Assembly: GCA_000320605.2 (NCBI GenBank)
Contig: KB445812.1
Span: 124,001 to 188,000, forward strand
Length of the DNA: 64,000 bases
Direction: 5' to 3'
Source: Gelatoporia subvermispora B
Taxonomy: Eukaryota > Basidiomycota > Agaricomycetes > Polyporales > Gelatoporiaceae
Part shown: piece by piece, positions 1 to 11,271 of the stretch
Numbering within the stretch: the first letter of the stretch is position 1
Layout of the letters: the number at the start of each line of letters is the position of its first letter
Program-made: the position numbers and the translations under genes
Notes under the pieces: model-generated
Told to the model about the DNA's origin: nothing
The model's input: only the letters and a program-made list of their open reading frames with translations
Database searches by the model: none

Positions 1-3000
1 TGATGGGGCGCTCCTCGACAGTAGCAGTGAGACAGGTCTGAGTTGTCTATCACAAGGCAACCGCAAGGTCGGACCTCCGAAACCTAGCATGTACGAATAA
101 AGAGTGTCAGCGACCAGTGATCGTTGAGTGAACAGCCTGACATATTTATTGCCGGTTGGTCTTCGTCGGACACCATCGTTATGTCCGAACTGCTGCGGGT
201 TCTCCAGTCAGATACTGGTTCAACATTGCGTTCACGCTGGCTCAAGGCATTGTAAAGGTCAGTAATACACCCAAAAGATTACACGGCGTACCCGTTCCGA
301 GGTCAACAAGGGTCGAGTGGAGCTAGCCAAATCGTTAGCCATTGGATTGGTAGAAGCGAAATTCTAGGTGAGAGACGACGTTGGGGGTGCTGGTGTTGAC
401 ACGGTGTGCGTGTCTTTCAAGTACCCAGAGGTTGTGCGAGCGTCATGCCACGCATGCGTCCTGAGACTTAGTCGAATATAGAACTGTCGTTTGCATATTC
501 CGGATATGAAGAAAGTGCTTTTGAGGGGTGACTGATCGTGGCACTAGGGTGTGGAAATATACCGAGGCCACGGTCGAGCTGCTACAGCAACGACGTTCAA
601 AGGCAGTTTGCCAGTAAATCGCTGAAAGGGATCTAACAGAAAGGCTTCACAGAAGATCCACACATGTCAACTTCGTAACCCTTCTTGGGTCTCTGCGAGA
701 AATCACATACCACGGCTCGGTACAGCACGTTCCTTGATACTTCTTCAATGAGATCACAGAAGCGCAAGGACGGTTGAAAAGCCTCACGGGGACGTGAGGC
801 CATGGGCATCCTGAGAACGAGCGGTTGCTACGAAGACGCTAGGGTCTCGTCAGGTTATCATGCTTATGCCAAAGGCACAGCGGCATCCGAGCGTGTCCTG
901 CCCGCGTTCCAACTTCCAAGGCTTCCTGTCTGGGCACATGGGGCACACATGCCGCTGGTAAATGGTGCTTGTCCTTTGGAAGTCCTGCAGACGTATTCAG
1001 GGATCAGTCGTATTCACGACAGGGTGATAGTTGGTCAGGAAACATGCACCACTTGAATTTCCTACTTTTTCGGTAATTGCGGCGAATTTGGACGCCTTTA
1101 CGACGCGCGGCAAGCCTCGAAATGCAGCCAGAACATAGCGAAGACGCCCAAATCAACGCGGCGTTCTCCTGAGGTACGCGAGCCCCTTATTGTTTTTGAG
1201 GTCGAAGATTTAGTATTCGAGTGTGAGCATGAGTAAAGTGCACAACTAGTCAGAAAAGTAACAACCCAACTTGAACTTTAACTTGTGAAGGCGCGTTTGC
1301 CCGGAGCGGAGCTTCTCGGTCTCGAACGGGCCGCACGTGCCGCTAGCACAAACCTGTAGCCTGAGTCTGGACCGTGCATGTGCTGTGCTTCGAAATGCTG
1401 TCTTCCCCACACCGGCGGGCGCTCCAAGGCAGAGAGAACCATGCTGGAATCGCACACGTTGCGTCTTCCATGCCTTTCTATGCAATGAGGAGAAACTGCC
1501 GCTCCGGCTCAGTATCGCTCCAACACCGCCTCATCATATATCGCCCCCAGCCGACCGCCAATTTGATCAGCGAATATACCGCGACGACTCGCAAGACAAC
1601 GTACTACGGCTACGGATGTAAGGTCTCTGAGTCAGGTGGGAGGATGCGGTACGACTTTTCACTCAACTACGGCAGACAGGAAGTCGTAAGAGGTTGTAGA
1701 GCCTCCCCTAATTTGGACCTGCATTTAACACATTGTTCTGGACCCGCATAGAACGTGGGGCAAACATGCCTGTACAGCTGTGCAGTTTCAAGCTGAGCGT
1801 GCATAAGCCGTGCAAATATTTGAAAATGACTGCGTCGCGGAAGAAGTCCGTACGATGGCTGCGCGCTGTCAAACCGCGCACTCTGACACATCGTTCGTCG
1901 CGGTCGCAAGACATGGAAGATAGACGACTGTAATGAATTGAAAACACCGGAGTTCATGTCCGGATGTTTAGCTTTCTCATGCTCTCATGCTTGAGCTGGA
2001 ATTTACCTCCCTCAATGCGGTCCGCACTCCACAGTTGATGCCGAGGTGCTCGACAAGCCAGTGGATAGATGCCGCGCGGTCTGTACGCAAATTGTTCGAG
2101 GATCTCCTAAAGCGCCTTCAGTGTGTTCGGCTTGGCGACGAGCGAACGTTTACTAGGACGTGATTCATGCATCTGCTGTGAGCATGGCGCGAGGACGTCG
2201 GAAGTACTTACTTTTCTCAAGTCGACTGACGACTCAAAATCGATAATTGCTAGCCGTCATCCTTGAACAAATGTGAATATCCAGACTGAAGGGGAAACGG
2301 CGCGAACGCACGGTTGTTTCTCAGGAGGCGAGCCGTAATCAGCTTGAGAGACGCAGAGGTGTACTCGTCAAACTTTTACTCGGCCAGGATGGGCGTGTAG
2401 TCGTCGTTGTCCTTCGCCGCGTTACTCGCCCCCTCAGTGAGTGCACGCTAATAAGTGCCTAAAAGAGGTGACAACCTGGTCAAAGTCATGCACGGACATT
2501 CTGACGACGATTTTCTGCGAGATGGCTGACAATCTCTGTCGGCGATGCGTTTTCTGGGAAACGAACACCTGGCAGACATTGAAATACAATGTCTGAAACA
2601 GGTTGTTTTTGCAAGCGATGTACAGCCAACATGAGACCTAAGGACAGCACCCCAAGTCGGTGAGATGTCGCTCGGAGCCGAACGTGAAGAAATCATGAGA
2701 TGAAGATACTCCTGCAACATACAGGCAACTGTATTGAAGAAGCCCCAATATGTTTGACAGGATACGTGCAGATCGCAACAGCTGTTGCAGGGCTGGACAC
2801 CCCTAAGCGCATACACAACTACCTACATACGATTTATCCAGTGTCTGATAGCTGAGATGAGCTTTTCTTTTGATACGTAAGTAGCTCGGATAGATGCCTC
2901 TGTCGGGTACAATTGAAGTAGGATGCAGTACCTGCTGAGAAGGTACAGCAACGCCATATAGGTCTATCTCGAGGTGTATTGTCGCGAGGTTTTCGTGGAC

Positions 3001-3495
3001 GACCGCGGCTGAATTAGCAGTACGAGCTTACGTGTATAACGTGACAGTGTCGGATGCTCACTGGCCACAGCACTCTGGCGCTATTATGCCTGGAGCCAGC
3101 TTAAACCCAAGACGTATGGAGGAATTATTGGATGAGGTCGTCACGCTCCCCATTGGAAGCGGTAGTGGTGTTTGGACAGATTCTTGGACAGGACGGTCCG
3201 TCATACGGCCAGTTGGGGCGAGTTGCACGCGGATGTGTTCCTAGAGGGGTAGGGATATACTGCAGGGCCTAACAATAAGACCTTACGAACTCGTATCATC
3301 ACAAGTATACCGTAACGCATAAGTTGATCAGGTGTGCGCTATCACATACATCCGATTTTAGGACATTTGCATTGCGTGTAGCAACGGAAGTATGCGTGCA
3401 GATACAGACGTGCGATGGGCGGGAGGTGCTAGAATATATATTCACAGGAGAGGATGGACAGCACAGCGGGGGGACAGCATGGCAGACAAACACGC
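1..3495. other. gene-poor region, nothing recognised
   Basis: No reading frame here shows a recognisable domain or a chain of exons joined by plausible splice sites. The longest open frames are short and overlap on both strands, as expected by chance. A frame around 3032-3244 was inspected and not recognised. No rRNA, tRNA or transposon terminal repeats were noticed. Confidence 0.5.
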
Positions 3496-4142
3496 TTAGT
3501 CAAACAGACCGAAGCCCTGAATAGCGCAAATAGATCAGTCTAGAACTTGAGGATACCGGAAGAAACGAGACGCACCATGTCGTCGTCCGACTCCTCCTTC
3601 TCCTCCTCCTTCTTCTCCTCCTTCGGCGCCTCCGCAGCGCCACCAGCTGCCGCCGCCGCCGGGGCCGCAGCACCCGCCGCGGGCGCGGCACCACCAGCAC
3701 CAACGTTCACAAGGAGGTCCTTGAGGTTCTTGCCCTCAAGCGCCTTGGCAAGGAGTGACGCCCAGATGGGCTCGAGCTCGACCGACGCAGCGTTCGTCAG
3801 CGCGAGAATTTTGTCAGACTGCAGAGCGAGCAACCGCGTGAGCCATATCCAGACAATAGAAGTCTGTGTAACGCACGGTGATCTCAATCCCGTCATCCGC
3901 AAGGATAAGGGCGGCGTAGGTCGCAGCAAGCTCAGCGGAGGCCTAAGAAGTCCCAGAACAGCATCAGCAGAAGGTTGCATTGAAAATCCAGTCCAGAGAA
4001 TGAGAGGCGGAGGGTTGATCAGGGTGCGTCTGAGCGGTACATCCGGACCATGTGGATCCCATCCATCATTCCAGCGACGTTTGCAGGCATTCGCAACAGC
4101 TTGGGTGGTCTTCAAGGGCTATCAGGGCAGCATGCTCACCAT
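3496..4142 (-). CDS. RPP1: 60S acidic ribosomal protein P1 (ribosomal stalk)
   Basis: Stalk phosphoprotein P1 pairs with P2 on P0 of the large ribosomal subunit and recruits elongation factors. Four exons on the minus strand: 4142-4140 (the ATG alone), 3942-3877, 3818-3576 and 3516-3496, encoding 110 aa, the usual P1 length. The N-terminal dimerisation domain begins [15 protein letters not shown]. An Ala/Gly-rich hinge follows, then an acidic stretch ending [10 protein letters not shown]. The last 21-nt exon supplies GFGLFD, the universal stalk C-terminus that contacts elongation factors. All three introns have GT-AG ends and keep frame. Without the last splice the protein would read into an unrelated tail, so the terminal micro-exon is well supported. 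The start is the only ATG that leaves the family N-terminus intact, and it lies directly at a GTGAGC donor. Confidence 0.95.
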
Positions 4143-4234
4143 TTGGAATGTCGTGAACGGGGACGGGACGAGGGGGGGTCGGTCGTTGCGGTGTGTTGGG
4201 CGAGGACGAGCTTTTCGCAAAGTGGCGCGCGCTG

Positions 4235-4259
4235 GCCACGTGGCTTCCATATATGGAAG
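4235..4259 (-). promoter_or_regulatory. E-box palindrome next to a CArG-box palindrome, upstream of RPP1
   Basis: Positions 4235-4244 are the palindrome GCCACGTGGC with a CACGTG core (a bHLH-type site). It shares its last base with the 16-bp palindrome at 4244-4259, whose core CCATATATGG (4247-4256) fits the CArG consensus for MADS-box factors. The pair lies about 93-117 bp upstream of the RPP1 start. The TATA-like centre could alternatively be the core promoter. The sequence match is direct; binding is inferred. Confidence 0.45.
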
Positions 4260-4636
4260 GCAACATTCTCCAGGCGCTACGAGAATTAGACGCTCAATGA
4301 TCGGCTCCTGGGAAAACGGGCGTTGCAGACTTAGTTCTGATGCTCAGAATTTCTGCTATCTCACTCCTGTCCGCTCAACAAGACAGTATTAGGCGCCAAA
4401 TATTGTTTCTGCACTTACGAGGTGTCCTTCATTCTCTGTCCCGGCGCTCATAATCTCATCAAACGTCGCTGTTACCTGTAGCAGTTTCTCTACTCCTGTG
4501 ACACCTGTTGAAGTCTTCAAGCCGTCTCGTCTCGGGCTATTTTCTTAAGGTTCCATCGCAAGGCGCAGATTGACACTTCACAGCTCAAACACCACAGAAC
4601 AATGCCTCCATTCCAAGATATTCAACAAAGACACTA
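4260..4636. other. intergenic, RPP1 upstream / F-box gene downstream
   Basis: Between the RPP1 promoter palindromes and the stop of the next minus-strand gene. No coding signal is seen; it should hold the distal RPP1 promoter and the terminator of the F-box-like gene. Confidence 0.5.
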
Positions 4637-5851
4637 CTACGACGGCAAAACGTGCGGTATAACACATGCGAGGTCACTCCATTTCCATCCAAGCAGGTAT
4701 TCAGCGAGATCGGGAGGGTCGGGAAGATCGTCGAATAATGTCTGATTGACTTCCATGTCTTCAGCTACTCCTCTCTCCTCCTCGGACTCCATCACAACGG
4801 CATGAGCCGCCAAGTTTTCGTCAAGATGCCTGCCGTGGTATGTTTTCCAGTTCTCCGGATGAAGCTCGTAGTTGTTATACAAGGGCTGCTGCTCAGCGGG
4901 ATCTTGCATTTTGATCCATGGTGTATGCTCGTTCGAAACCATGTGTCTCCACTCTTGCTTTACCGTCGGTGCGGAAGTGAGGACGATCATTCTTCCCGTG
5001 AGCCCATAGCTTGGAATCCGGATGGCAATTCCTTTCAATTGCTCCCAGATACGGCTGCTCCTCGGGCACTGGGTACGGAAGGGGTCATCCACGTAGCAGA
5101 CAAGGTACTCCACCGTGTGTGACCGTAGCAGATTTACCGTGAATGCAAAGACGTCGCTGGTCTTGATCTCGAGACTGGTGTGAAAACGAATGCATATATG
5201 TGTGAGGTGCTTGCAATGTCGAAGGGGAGCCACGCCGAAAAGACCAAAGTATGGCACCGCGGGGAACCAATGCCCGATGATTAGGTGGGTGACCTCTCGA
5301 AATGCTGGGTGCGCCAGGTTGATGGGCACCTCATTCCACGGGTCCGGTGAGGGGACAAGGAGGATCTGTTTAGGGGTGGCCATGTCGAACCATCCCTGAT
5401 GCAGCATCGTGAAATTGACGGCTAGTTTCTCTAGACCCATGAAGGAAAGCAAGGTCCCGACCGATTTAGCACGATCCGAAAACTTTGCCACACTGTGATC
5501 CACCTGGGAGGTCGTCCCCGGCTCCAGGTAGGTTGCGGCCCAGAGGTTCTTCACGAGGCCAAGCGGAGAAGGGTTGATGAACGCAGTGAATGATTCGAGC
5601 ACGTGTTCGGCGTCCAGGTTGTTTCTCAAGTGAACCGTCTCCCACATGATGGTTCGCATCCAGGTGTGGCAGGCCTTAGAGACCAGCGACAGAGCCATCG
5701 CCGTCCCAAGGAGCGGAACCTGGTTCGGATCCGTGGCCGCGAGGACGAATATGAACCGCAGAATCTCGTTCCAACGAGACTCTTTTGCCTTCGTAGGCTC
5801 TTGAGATGCAAGCTTTCGGTTCCACTTGCGAGGTTTTCTGGGCGGTGCCAT
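4637..5851 (-). CDS. F-box-like hypothetical protein
   Basis: Single uninterrupted exon of 404 aa. After a basic N-terminus (MAPPRKPRKW) comes RWNEILRFIFVLAA, then LSLVSKACHTWMRTIMWETV. This is the layout of divergent basidiomycete F-box-like proteins: a short helical motif followed by LVSKxxxxW. The rest resembles the irregular leucine-rich or beta-rich scaffolds these proteins use for substrate choice, but no repeat is clear enough to name. Such proteins usually bridge Skp1 and a target in an SCF ubiquitin ligase; the substrate is unknown. An in-frame ATG at 5941 would add 30 residues. The start at 5851 is preferred because a TATA-like run (5907-5913) lies 56-62 bp upstream of it, inside the would-be extension. 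The family assignment rests on pattern, not on a search. Confidence 0.7.
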   Translation of the reverse strand: MAPPRKPRKWNRKLASQEPTKAKESRWNEILRFIFVLAATDPNQVPLLGTAMALSLVSKACHTWMRTIMWETVHLRNNLDAEHVLESFTAFINPSPLGLVKNLWAATYLEPGTTSQVDHSVAKFSDRAKSVGTLLSFMGLEKLAVNFTMLHQGWFDMATPKQILLVPSPDPWNEVPINLAHPAFREVTHLIIGHWFPAVPYFGLFGVAPLRHCKHLTHICIRFHTSLEIKTSDVFAFTVNLLRSHTVEYLVCYVDDPFRTQCPRSSRIWEQLKGIAIRIPSYGLTGRMIVLTSAPTVKQEWRHMVSNEHTPWIKMQDPAEQQPLYNNYELHPENWKTYHGRHLDENLAAHAVVMESEEERGVAEDMEVNQTLFDDLPDPPDLAEYLLGWKWSDLACVIPHVLPS

Positions 5852-5906
5852 GTTTGATGGGCGAGCAGGAGGCGATATGCGCGGACGAGGAAGACGGGGC
5901 TCAGGA

Positions 5907-5913
5907 TATATAT
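5907..5913 (-). promoter_or_regulatory. TATA-like element of the F-box-like gene
   Basis: TATATAT on the minus strand, about 56-62 bp upstream of the ATG at 5851 and within the open frame that extends to 5941. It argues for the shorter start. Confidence 0.35.
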
Positions 5914-6566
5914 GTGAATGCTGGTGGCCACTCGCGGGCATTTACATTACAGGTGGCCAAAACTCAAGCTGTTTTGACCATTGCTTTTCCTCGAGTTGCC
6001 ACAGGCGACAAACGCTCGTTTGCGCAGGCCCTCGGGACAAATTTGACTGGTCAAAGCCTACCATGAGAAGCAAATGAAGCGGCTTGAACCGAACGCATAA
6101 CGCCCCGTCACCGGTGTGTCGAGGAATAGAGACTGAAGTCAAAGCGCGGGAGTATCTGGCGAAAAGAAATGAGACGCGGTGTCTGCACGCCACAGTAGTG
6201 AAACCATCCCAGGTGTCAGCGTCTGGAACTTTGCGCCACAAGCGCGTCTGAGCTCTAGCTGTCCACGTGACCGTGTTTTGACGTGTCTTGGGACGGAAGG
6301 GGGTCTTCCGTTCTGATTCAGCAGAACGTCGTATCTTGCACACATTAACGCACTGGAGTGTCCCCCCAGTTCCGTCCGCAAGACCCCATGCACGTGGTAT
6401 CTGCACGAAGGGGAATGGTGTTCCACTTCCTTGAAATGCGGGCGGACGCGGTTACCGGCCCGGACACCGGACCGCATGACGCAGTGTGCCGTTATAAAGC
6501 TCGCCAGACGACAATTGCACCAAGCTCCGGATCTGATAGAGCCCTTACGCAGTGATACAGATCGAC
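5914..6566. other. divergent intergenic region with AKR TATA box at 6493-6499
   Basis: Lies between the heads of the F-box-like gene (minus) and the aldo-keto reductase gene (plus). TATAAAG at 6493-6499 is 68-74 bp upstream of the reductase ATG, a typical fungal spacing. No further gene is seen. Confidence 0.5.
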
Positions 6567-7943
6567 ATGGCCTGCCCGAATATCAAGCTCAACAACGGTG
6601 TCGAGATTCCTCTCATCGGACTCGGTGAATACGCACATCTTTACCGGCAAAAATAGCCTGCTGACAGAATGCCTCCTGATAGGAACTTGGCAATCCGGAC
6701 CGAATGAAGTTGCCAGCGCAGTCGAGTACGCTGTCAAGGAAGTCGGATACAGACACATTGATTGTGCATGGTACGTGCATTAGGGAACGTGTGGCGCATG
6801 AGCTGGGTGCTCACGATCGCCTGCAGGGCCTACGGCAATGAGAAGGAAGTAGGCGAGGGTATCCGTCGTTCCGGAGTGCCGCGGTCGGAGATCTTTGTGA
6901 GTATATGCATGATGCATGTACGTTAGAGATACTGACGGAGCGATAGATCACAAGCAAGCTGTGGTGCACCCATCACCAACGTGTGGAGGCCGCTGTCGAC
7001 GAGTCTCTGGCGAACCTCGGGACAGGCTACCTTGATCGTGAGTACTCCGATCTTACTACTAGACCTTTCGCTCAGGCCAAATGCCACTAGTGTATTTGAT
7101 GCACTGGCCGATTCACCTGAACCCGAACGGAAACGACCCGAAGTTCCCCAAGCGCCCCGACGGCACTCGTGACGTGCTGACCGACTGGAAAATCAGCGAC
7201 ACCTGGAAGCAGATGGAGGCGTGTGTTAAGAAAGGTCCGCCCACCCTCTTCTATATCCAGTCTCCTCATTCACCTACCTTCAGGTAAAATCCGCGCGATC
7301 GGCGTGTCAAACTGTTCGCAGAAGGTCCTCGAGGAGCAGCTGCTTCCCTTCGTCGAAATGGTACCCGCCGTGGATCAGCTCGAGATCCATCTGTACAACC
7401 CGCAGCACAAACTCGTGGAGTTCCTCAAGTCGAAGGGCATCGTTCCCCAGGCGTACTCTCCGCTCGGCTCGACGGGCAGCCCGCTGCTCGGCGACGAGAC
7501 CGCTGCGGCGCTGGCGAAGAAGTACGAGTTGCAGCCTGCAGACATTCTTCTTGGATACTTGGGTGCGCTTTGCGTTTCATGTGTGCTGACAGAATAAGAT
7601 GTTCTGACCGGAAAGAACAGTCTCCAAGGATATTGTTACCCTCCCGAAGTCTGTCACCCCCGCCCGCATCGAGTCAAACTTCAAGGGGACTCTGGCCGCA
7701 GTATCAAAGTTGACCAAGGGAGACATAGCGCAGCTCGATGCCGTTGCAGCTGCTGGGAAACAGAAACGGTCAGTAAATGTCTCGCTCATAACTTGCTTGT
7801 GGCTTATATGTTCGTTTGTTTGACACAGTTTCATCACACCTCCTTGGGGTAGGTGTTTTGTTTACTCCTAAGTGCATACGATGCTGACCAAGCCACAACT
7901 TCATGCAGGTGTTGACCTCGGATTCGACAACTGGCCGCAGTAG
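6567..7943 (+). CDS. aldo-keto reductase (AKR superfamily, NADPH-dependent)
   Basis: Cytosolic NADPH-dependent reductase of aldehydes or ketones. Nine exons: 6567-6624, 6683-6770, 6827-6896, 6947-7037, 7091-7234, 7284-7562, 7621-7768, 7829-7848 and 7909-7943. They join in frame to 310 aa, the standard AKR length. The family landmarks are present: GLGTWQSG after the first strand, GYRHIDCAWAYGNEKEVG, LMHWPI, IRAIGVSN, and a C-terminal LPKSVTPARIESN coenzyme-binding segment. The catalytic tetrad can be read as Asp46, Tyr51, Lys76 and His107. It looks like the glycerol/xylose-reductase-like branch of fungal AKRs, but the natural substrate cannot be told from sequence. Exon 8 is only 20 nt, yet it is needed to give ITPPW before the C-terminal GVDLGFDNWPQ. 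All introns are GT-AG. Confidence 0.93.
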
Positions 7944-8363
7944 ATGGGTCGTCTCGAAACACTTTGGTGCAGGGGCATATAGGGATAAAAGTTGAAGTTC
8001 ATTGACGAACAGGATGTATTGGTAGATAGTAGCTCTCTCAAATACCAACAGATACCGTGAGAACCGCATCGGATAGAGATAGATGTTACCGCAAGATGGA
8101 CGTTGTGAGCAACTGCAATCCAAACTGGTTGTTGGACGACCTAACTGAGCGCTTCAGCCACTGAGATAAGATTAGATCCCAACATTTGCATCGGCATCTC
8201 CATCCATCTAATCTCGCCGCTCATCGTCATTCATCGATTCATCTCTTGACGAGCTCCCTTGATCACCTCATCATCTACCCCCTGCACTGGTCTGCGGGAC
8301 ATAGACAGGATCCACATACCCCAAGCCGAACGCAATTTAAATCGCCTACCGGGACAAAGCAGA
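7944..8363. other. intergenic spacer, no gene seen
   Basis: Holds the reductase terminator and the promoter of the HAD phosphatase gene. CT-rich stretches occur upstream of the next start; no clear TATA box was found. Confidence 0.5.
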
Positions 8364-9827
8364 ATGTCGACTGAGCAGGCGCCCGAGAGTACGCTCCCGT
8401 ACCCGCCCATCCACAAGGACAAGAAATTCGTCGTCCTCTCCGACTGGTTGGTCGGTTCGTTCTCATGCCTGCCCTGGGCACGCATACGTCCTGTCACTGA
8501 CTGAATCCTTCCCCCTTCCTACACGCTGACCCGATACACTGATTGATACATCGACGTGTCCGACGAAATGCGTCTGGTGCGGTGATGATGCGGCGGCGAT
8601 TGCAGGGATGGCACAATCACCACCCGCGATTCCAACGATTGTGCGTGCCCGGACGTTGACTTCCCTTTTGCGTTTCTGGCCTCCCATCTGTGCGGCTGTC
8701 CGTGCGGATGAATGGACGATGGGCGGCGTCCGCGCACGGCGGCACGCCCTACGTCACTGTCCAACGTGACAGACGTTCTGTGGCGAAACCGCATGCACGC
8801 AGGATTGAATGAAGACTGACGCGAGCTTATAGTTATGACCGATACGCTCGGATTTGGCAAGGAAAAGCGGCGGGAAGGGAACCTCGATATCCTCGCTGAC
8901 AAGGTCACTTTCCGGTTAGTGCACGCCATGCCAATGACGCAGCCGCGCAGGCACTCACGTCGCGAATAGGGATGCCTTCCGTGAGATGCTGGCCAGCGTC
9001 GTCGCCAACGGCCACTCCTTCGAGGAATGTAAAGAGGCTCTGAAGAAGAGTGCGTTTTGTCCCACATTTGCGTCCGGAACGGAATCTAGAGTTGAAGCGC
9101 TCACTTCGCGGTTCAGACATCGTGCTTGATTCGGGCTTTAAGAATTTCTACCAATACTGCAAGGAGCATGACATCCCGGTCGTCATCATCTCCAGGTACA
9201 CATACATCAAATGCGTTCACACATCACCTCAGGCTGATTATCCATCTCCCTCCATCTCAGCGGCATGGCGCCCCTCATCCGCGCAGTCCTCTCGAACCTG
9301 ATTGGTGACGAGGAGGCCAAGAACATTGAGATCGTTTCCAACGAAGTCGATGTTTACCCTGATGGAAAGTGGGAAATTAAGTACCGTCACCCGACCAGGT
9401 ACGCGCATTTCCTTTCTTTACACCCATTATGTGTCTGCAAATTTTCTGCTTGCTGACCAGGCCACAGCGGGTTCGGCCACGACAAGAGCCAAGCGATCCT
9501 TCCCTACCGCAACCTGCCGAACCCGCCGACCGTGTTTTTCTTCGGCGACGGCGTCTCGGGTGAGCCGCTCTTCCCCACATTTCGTGCTGCGTAATTACTA
9601 GTACTGATCGCCCTGGGGCCCGGGCAGACATGTCGGCGGCGCGCTACGCCGACGTGCTCTTCGTGAAGCAGAAGGACGACGGGGAGAACGACCTCGCGGC
9701 ATTCTGCACGCGCGAGGGCATCCCACACATCCTCTTCGACAACTTCAATAGCGCGCTCGGCGTCGTGCGCCGCGTCGTCGAGGGGCAGACAACCGTGCAG
9801 AACGCGCTCGCCGCGGGCAAGGCGTGA
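8364..9827 (+). CDS. HAD-superfamily phosphatase (phosphoserine-phosphatase-like / Pyp1-MtnX type)
   Basis: Small-molecule phosphatase of the haloacid dehalogenase superfamily. Eight exons: 8364-8446, 8606-8640, 8833-8914, 8970-9049, 9117-9195, 9261-9398, 9468-9559 and 9628-9827, giving 262 aa. Splicing of exons 1 and 2 builds motif I, SDWDGT, with nucleophile Asp27 and acid/base Asp29. Motif II is VVIISSGM, and motif IV is FFFGDGVSDMSAA, which carries the Mg2+ aspartates. VIISSGM and GDGVSDxxAA are typical of the phosphoserine phosphatase/MtnX/yeast Pyp1 group, so a sugar- or polyol-phosphate substrate is likely. The precise substrate cannot be read from the sequence. The start is the first ATG that is in frame with motif I. 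Confidence 0.9.
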
Positions 9828-11271
9828 GCGCGGCGATGTTGTTGGCAAGATACAGTGTGTTTCTCCTGAGCGCGCGTCATCGCGGCCAGGGAATTTGTAG
9901 ACTGCCCGGAGTGTGCGCGCTCGGTGCCCGTATAGGCGAGGTGTGCGCATGATGGGACCTTGTATAACCGAGTCGTCGTCATAGAGAAAGTGTGTAGATC
10001 GTATTCCCATTCCCATTTTCCCCGTCCGCGGGCCTGGGGCTCACGAGAAGCATAGAAACCATGCGGAGGTGCGTATGGTTTGGGCAACTACTGAGCATGA
10101 TGCCAACCGTCCCGGCCCCGAATTTCATTATCCGCCAAGGCACTTCTGCGCGCACACGTCCGAGGCTATTATTGTCCTAGTAGAATTTCCGCAGTTTCAA
10201 TTACAGCGTTTTGGCAGTTGGGTTTTCAATCACGGAGGTGGTCATTCATGTGACTTTCCCGGGAAGGTTGGGCGCTTTGGCTGTGGCTGACTGAGTTCAG
10301 GCACATTCAGGCTCAGTTGGGGCTCGTTCGCGTCTCTTCTCACCTCCTTTGAGGCTCAGCACTCTGACACACCGCAGAAACTCTGATCTGTGATATTATA
10401 TACTGGCCATCTGCCATTTCCCCTGATGTCGACAATGAAACCGAACTCGGAGAATTGCTGGATGACACGTGTTCTGAGAACACGTTCTATGTTCATGTCC
10501 GCGCTTCACGCATGGAAGACGCGCATGGGGTATCTGAACTGGTTGCCATAGCTATCGAGCCGCTCGTTTCGCAGTTACACACCGAGAAATCTTTGACGAC
10601 GTGCCTGGATACGACGCTGGTTCATCCAGGTTCATCCGCGTCTCTGTCTTTGTCAACTCACCATCTCGGCAAACCAACTACTTCTCCGGACCCTGAGTCG
10701 TCCCACTTGGGCTCGGAGTTGGAATGCGCCATATGTGCATGGATCTGCGGGATTCATCTGACTGCCTGCAGGAGATAGCTCCGTTCACTTGGTGGCTACT
10801 TACTTGCGAATCGTGGTGCTATCCCTATGTTGTCGACTGCAACGTTGCCTGAGAACGAAACGCAACGAGCGGATCTCGGAACGGCGAGGCGTGTGGGTGA
10901 TTCCGAGCAGGCTGATGAAGCCGCGCCGTTGTATCGGCGACGACAAGCAATCTTCGTGGACTTTGACCAACCAGAGCGATAGCGTTGCATGCTGATAGGA
11001 AGGTGATGTTACGGTGCCCGCCGGGGTCTGCCCTGTCGAGCTGGCCGCCCATGGCAGATGGAAGATTCATGCCCATTGTTGGCCCAAGACGCCCACGCAT
11101 ATAAAGCATGCTGCCGTTCGAACCTTGTTTCTCAACCAACGCTTTTCCCGGACGCATCCCTCGCGCTCCTTCCTCTGTCTCGGCGGTTCTCATCTCTCTC
11201 CTGCTGGCTCTCCGGCACATCACTCTCTTTTCACCTAACTTTACGTCGCTCTCTATCCCCGCCGACTCGGA
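9828..11271. other. intergenic; TATAAAG at 11100-11106 for the WSC gene
   Basis: About 1.4 kb with no exon chain. TATAAAG at 11100-11106 lies about 166-172 bp upstream of the next start and is followed by a long CT-rich leader, a common fungal promoter layout. Short open frames here show no recognisable protein. Confidence 0.5.

Noticed and set aside
3547..4392. 281-codon plus-strand open frame rich in Ala/Ser
   Set aside because: It is antisense to RPP1; the composition reflects the Ala/Glu codons of the stalk protein, and it has no domain of its own.
5852..5941. N-terminal extension of the F-box-like protein from an ATG at 5941
   Set aside because: The extension crosses a TATA-like element placed 56-62 bp before the ATG at 5851 and has low-complexity Pro/Arg text, so the shorter start was chosen.
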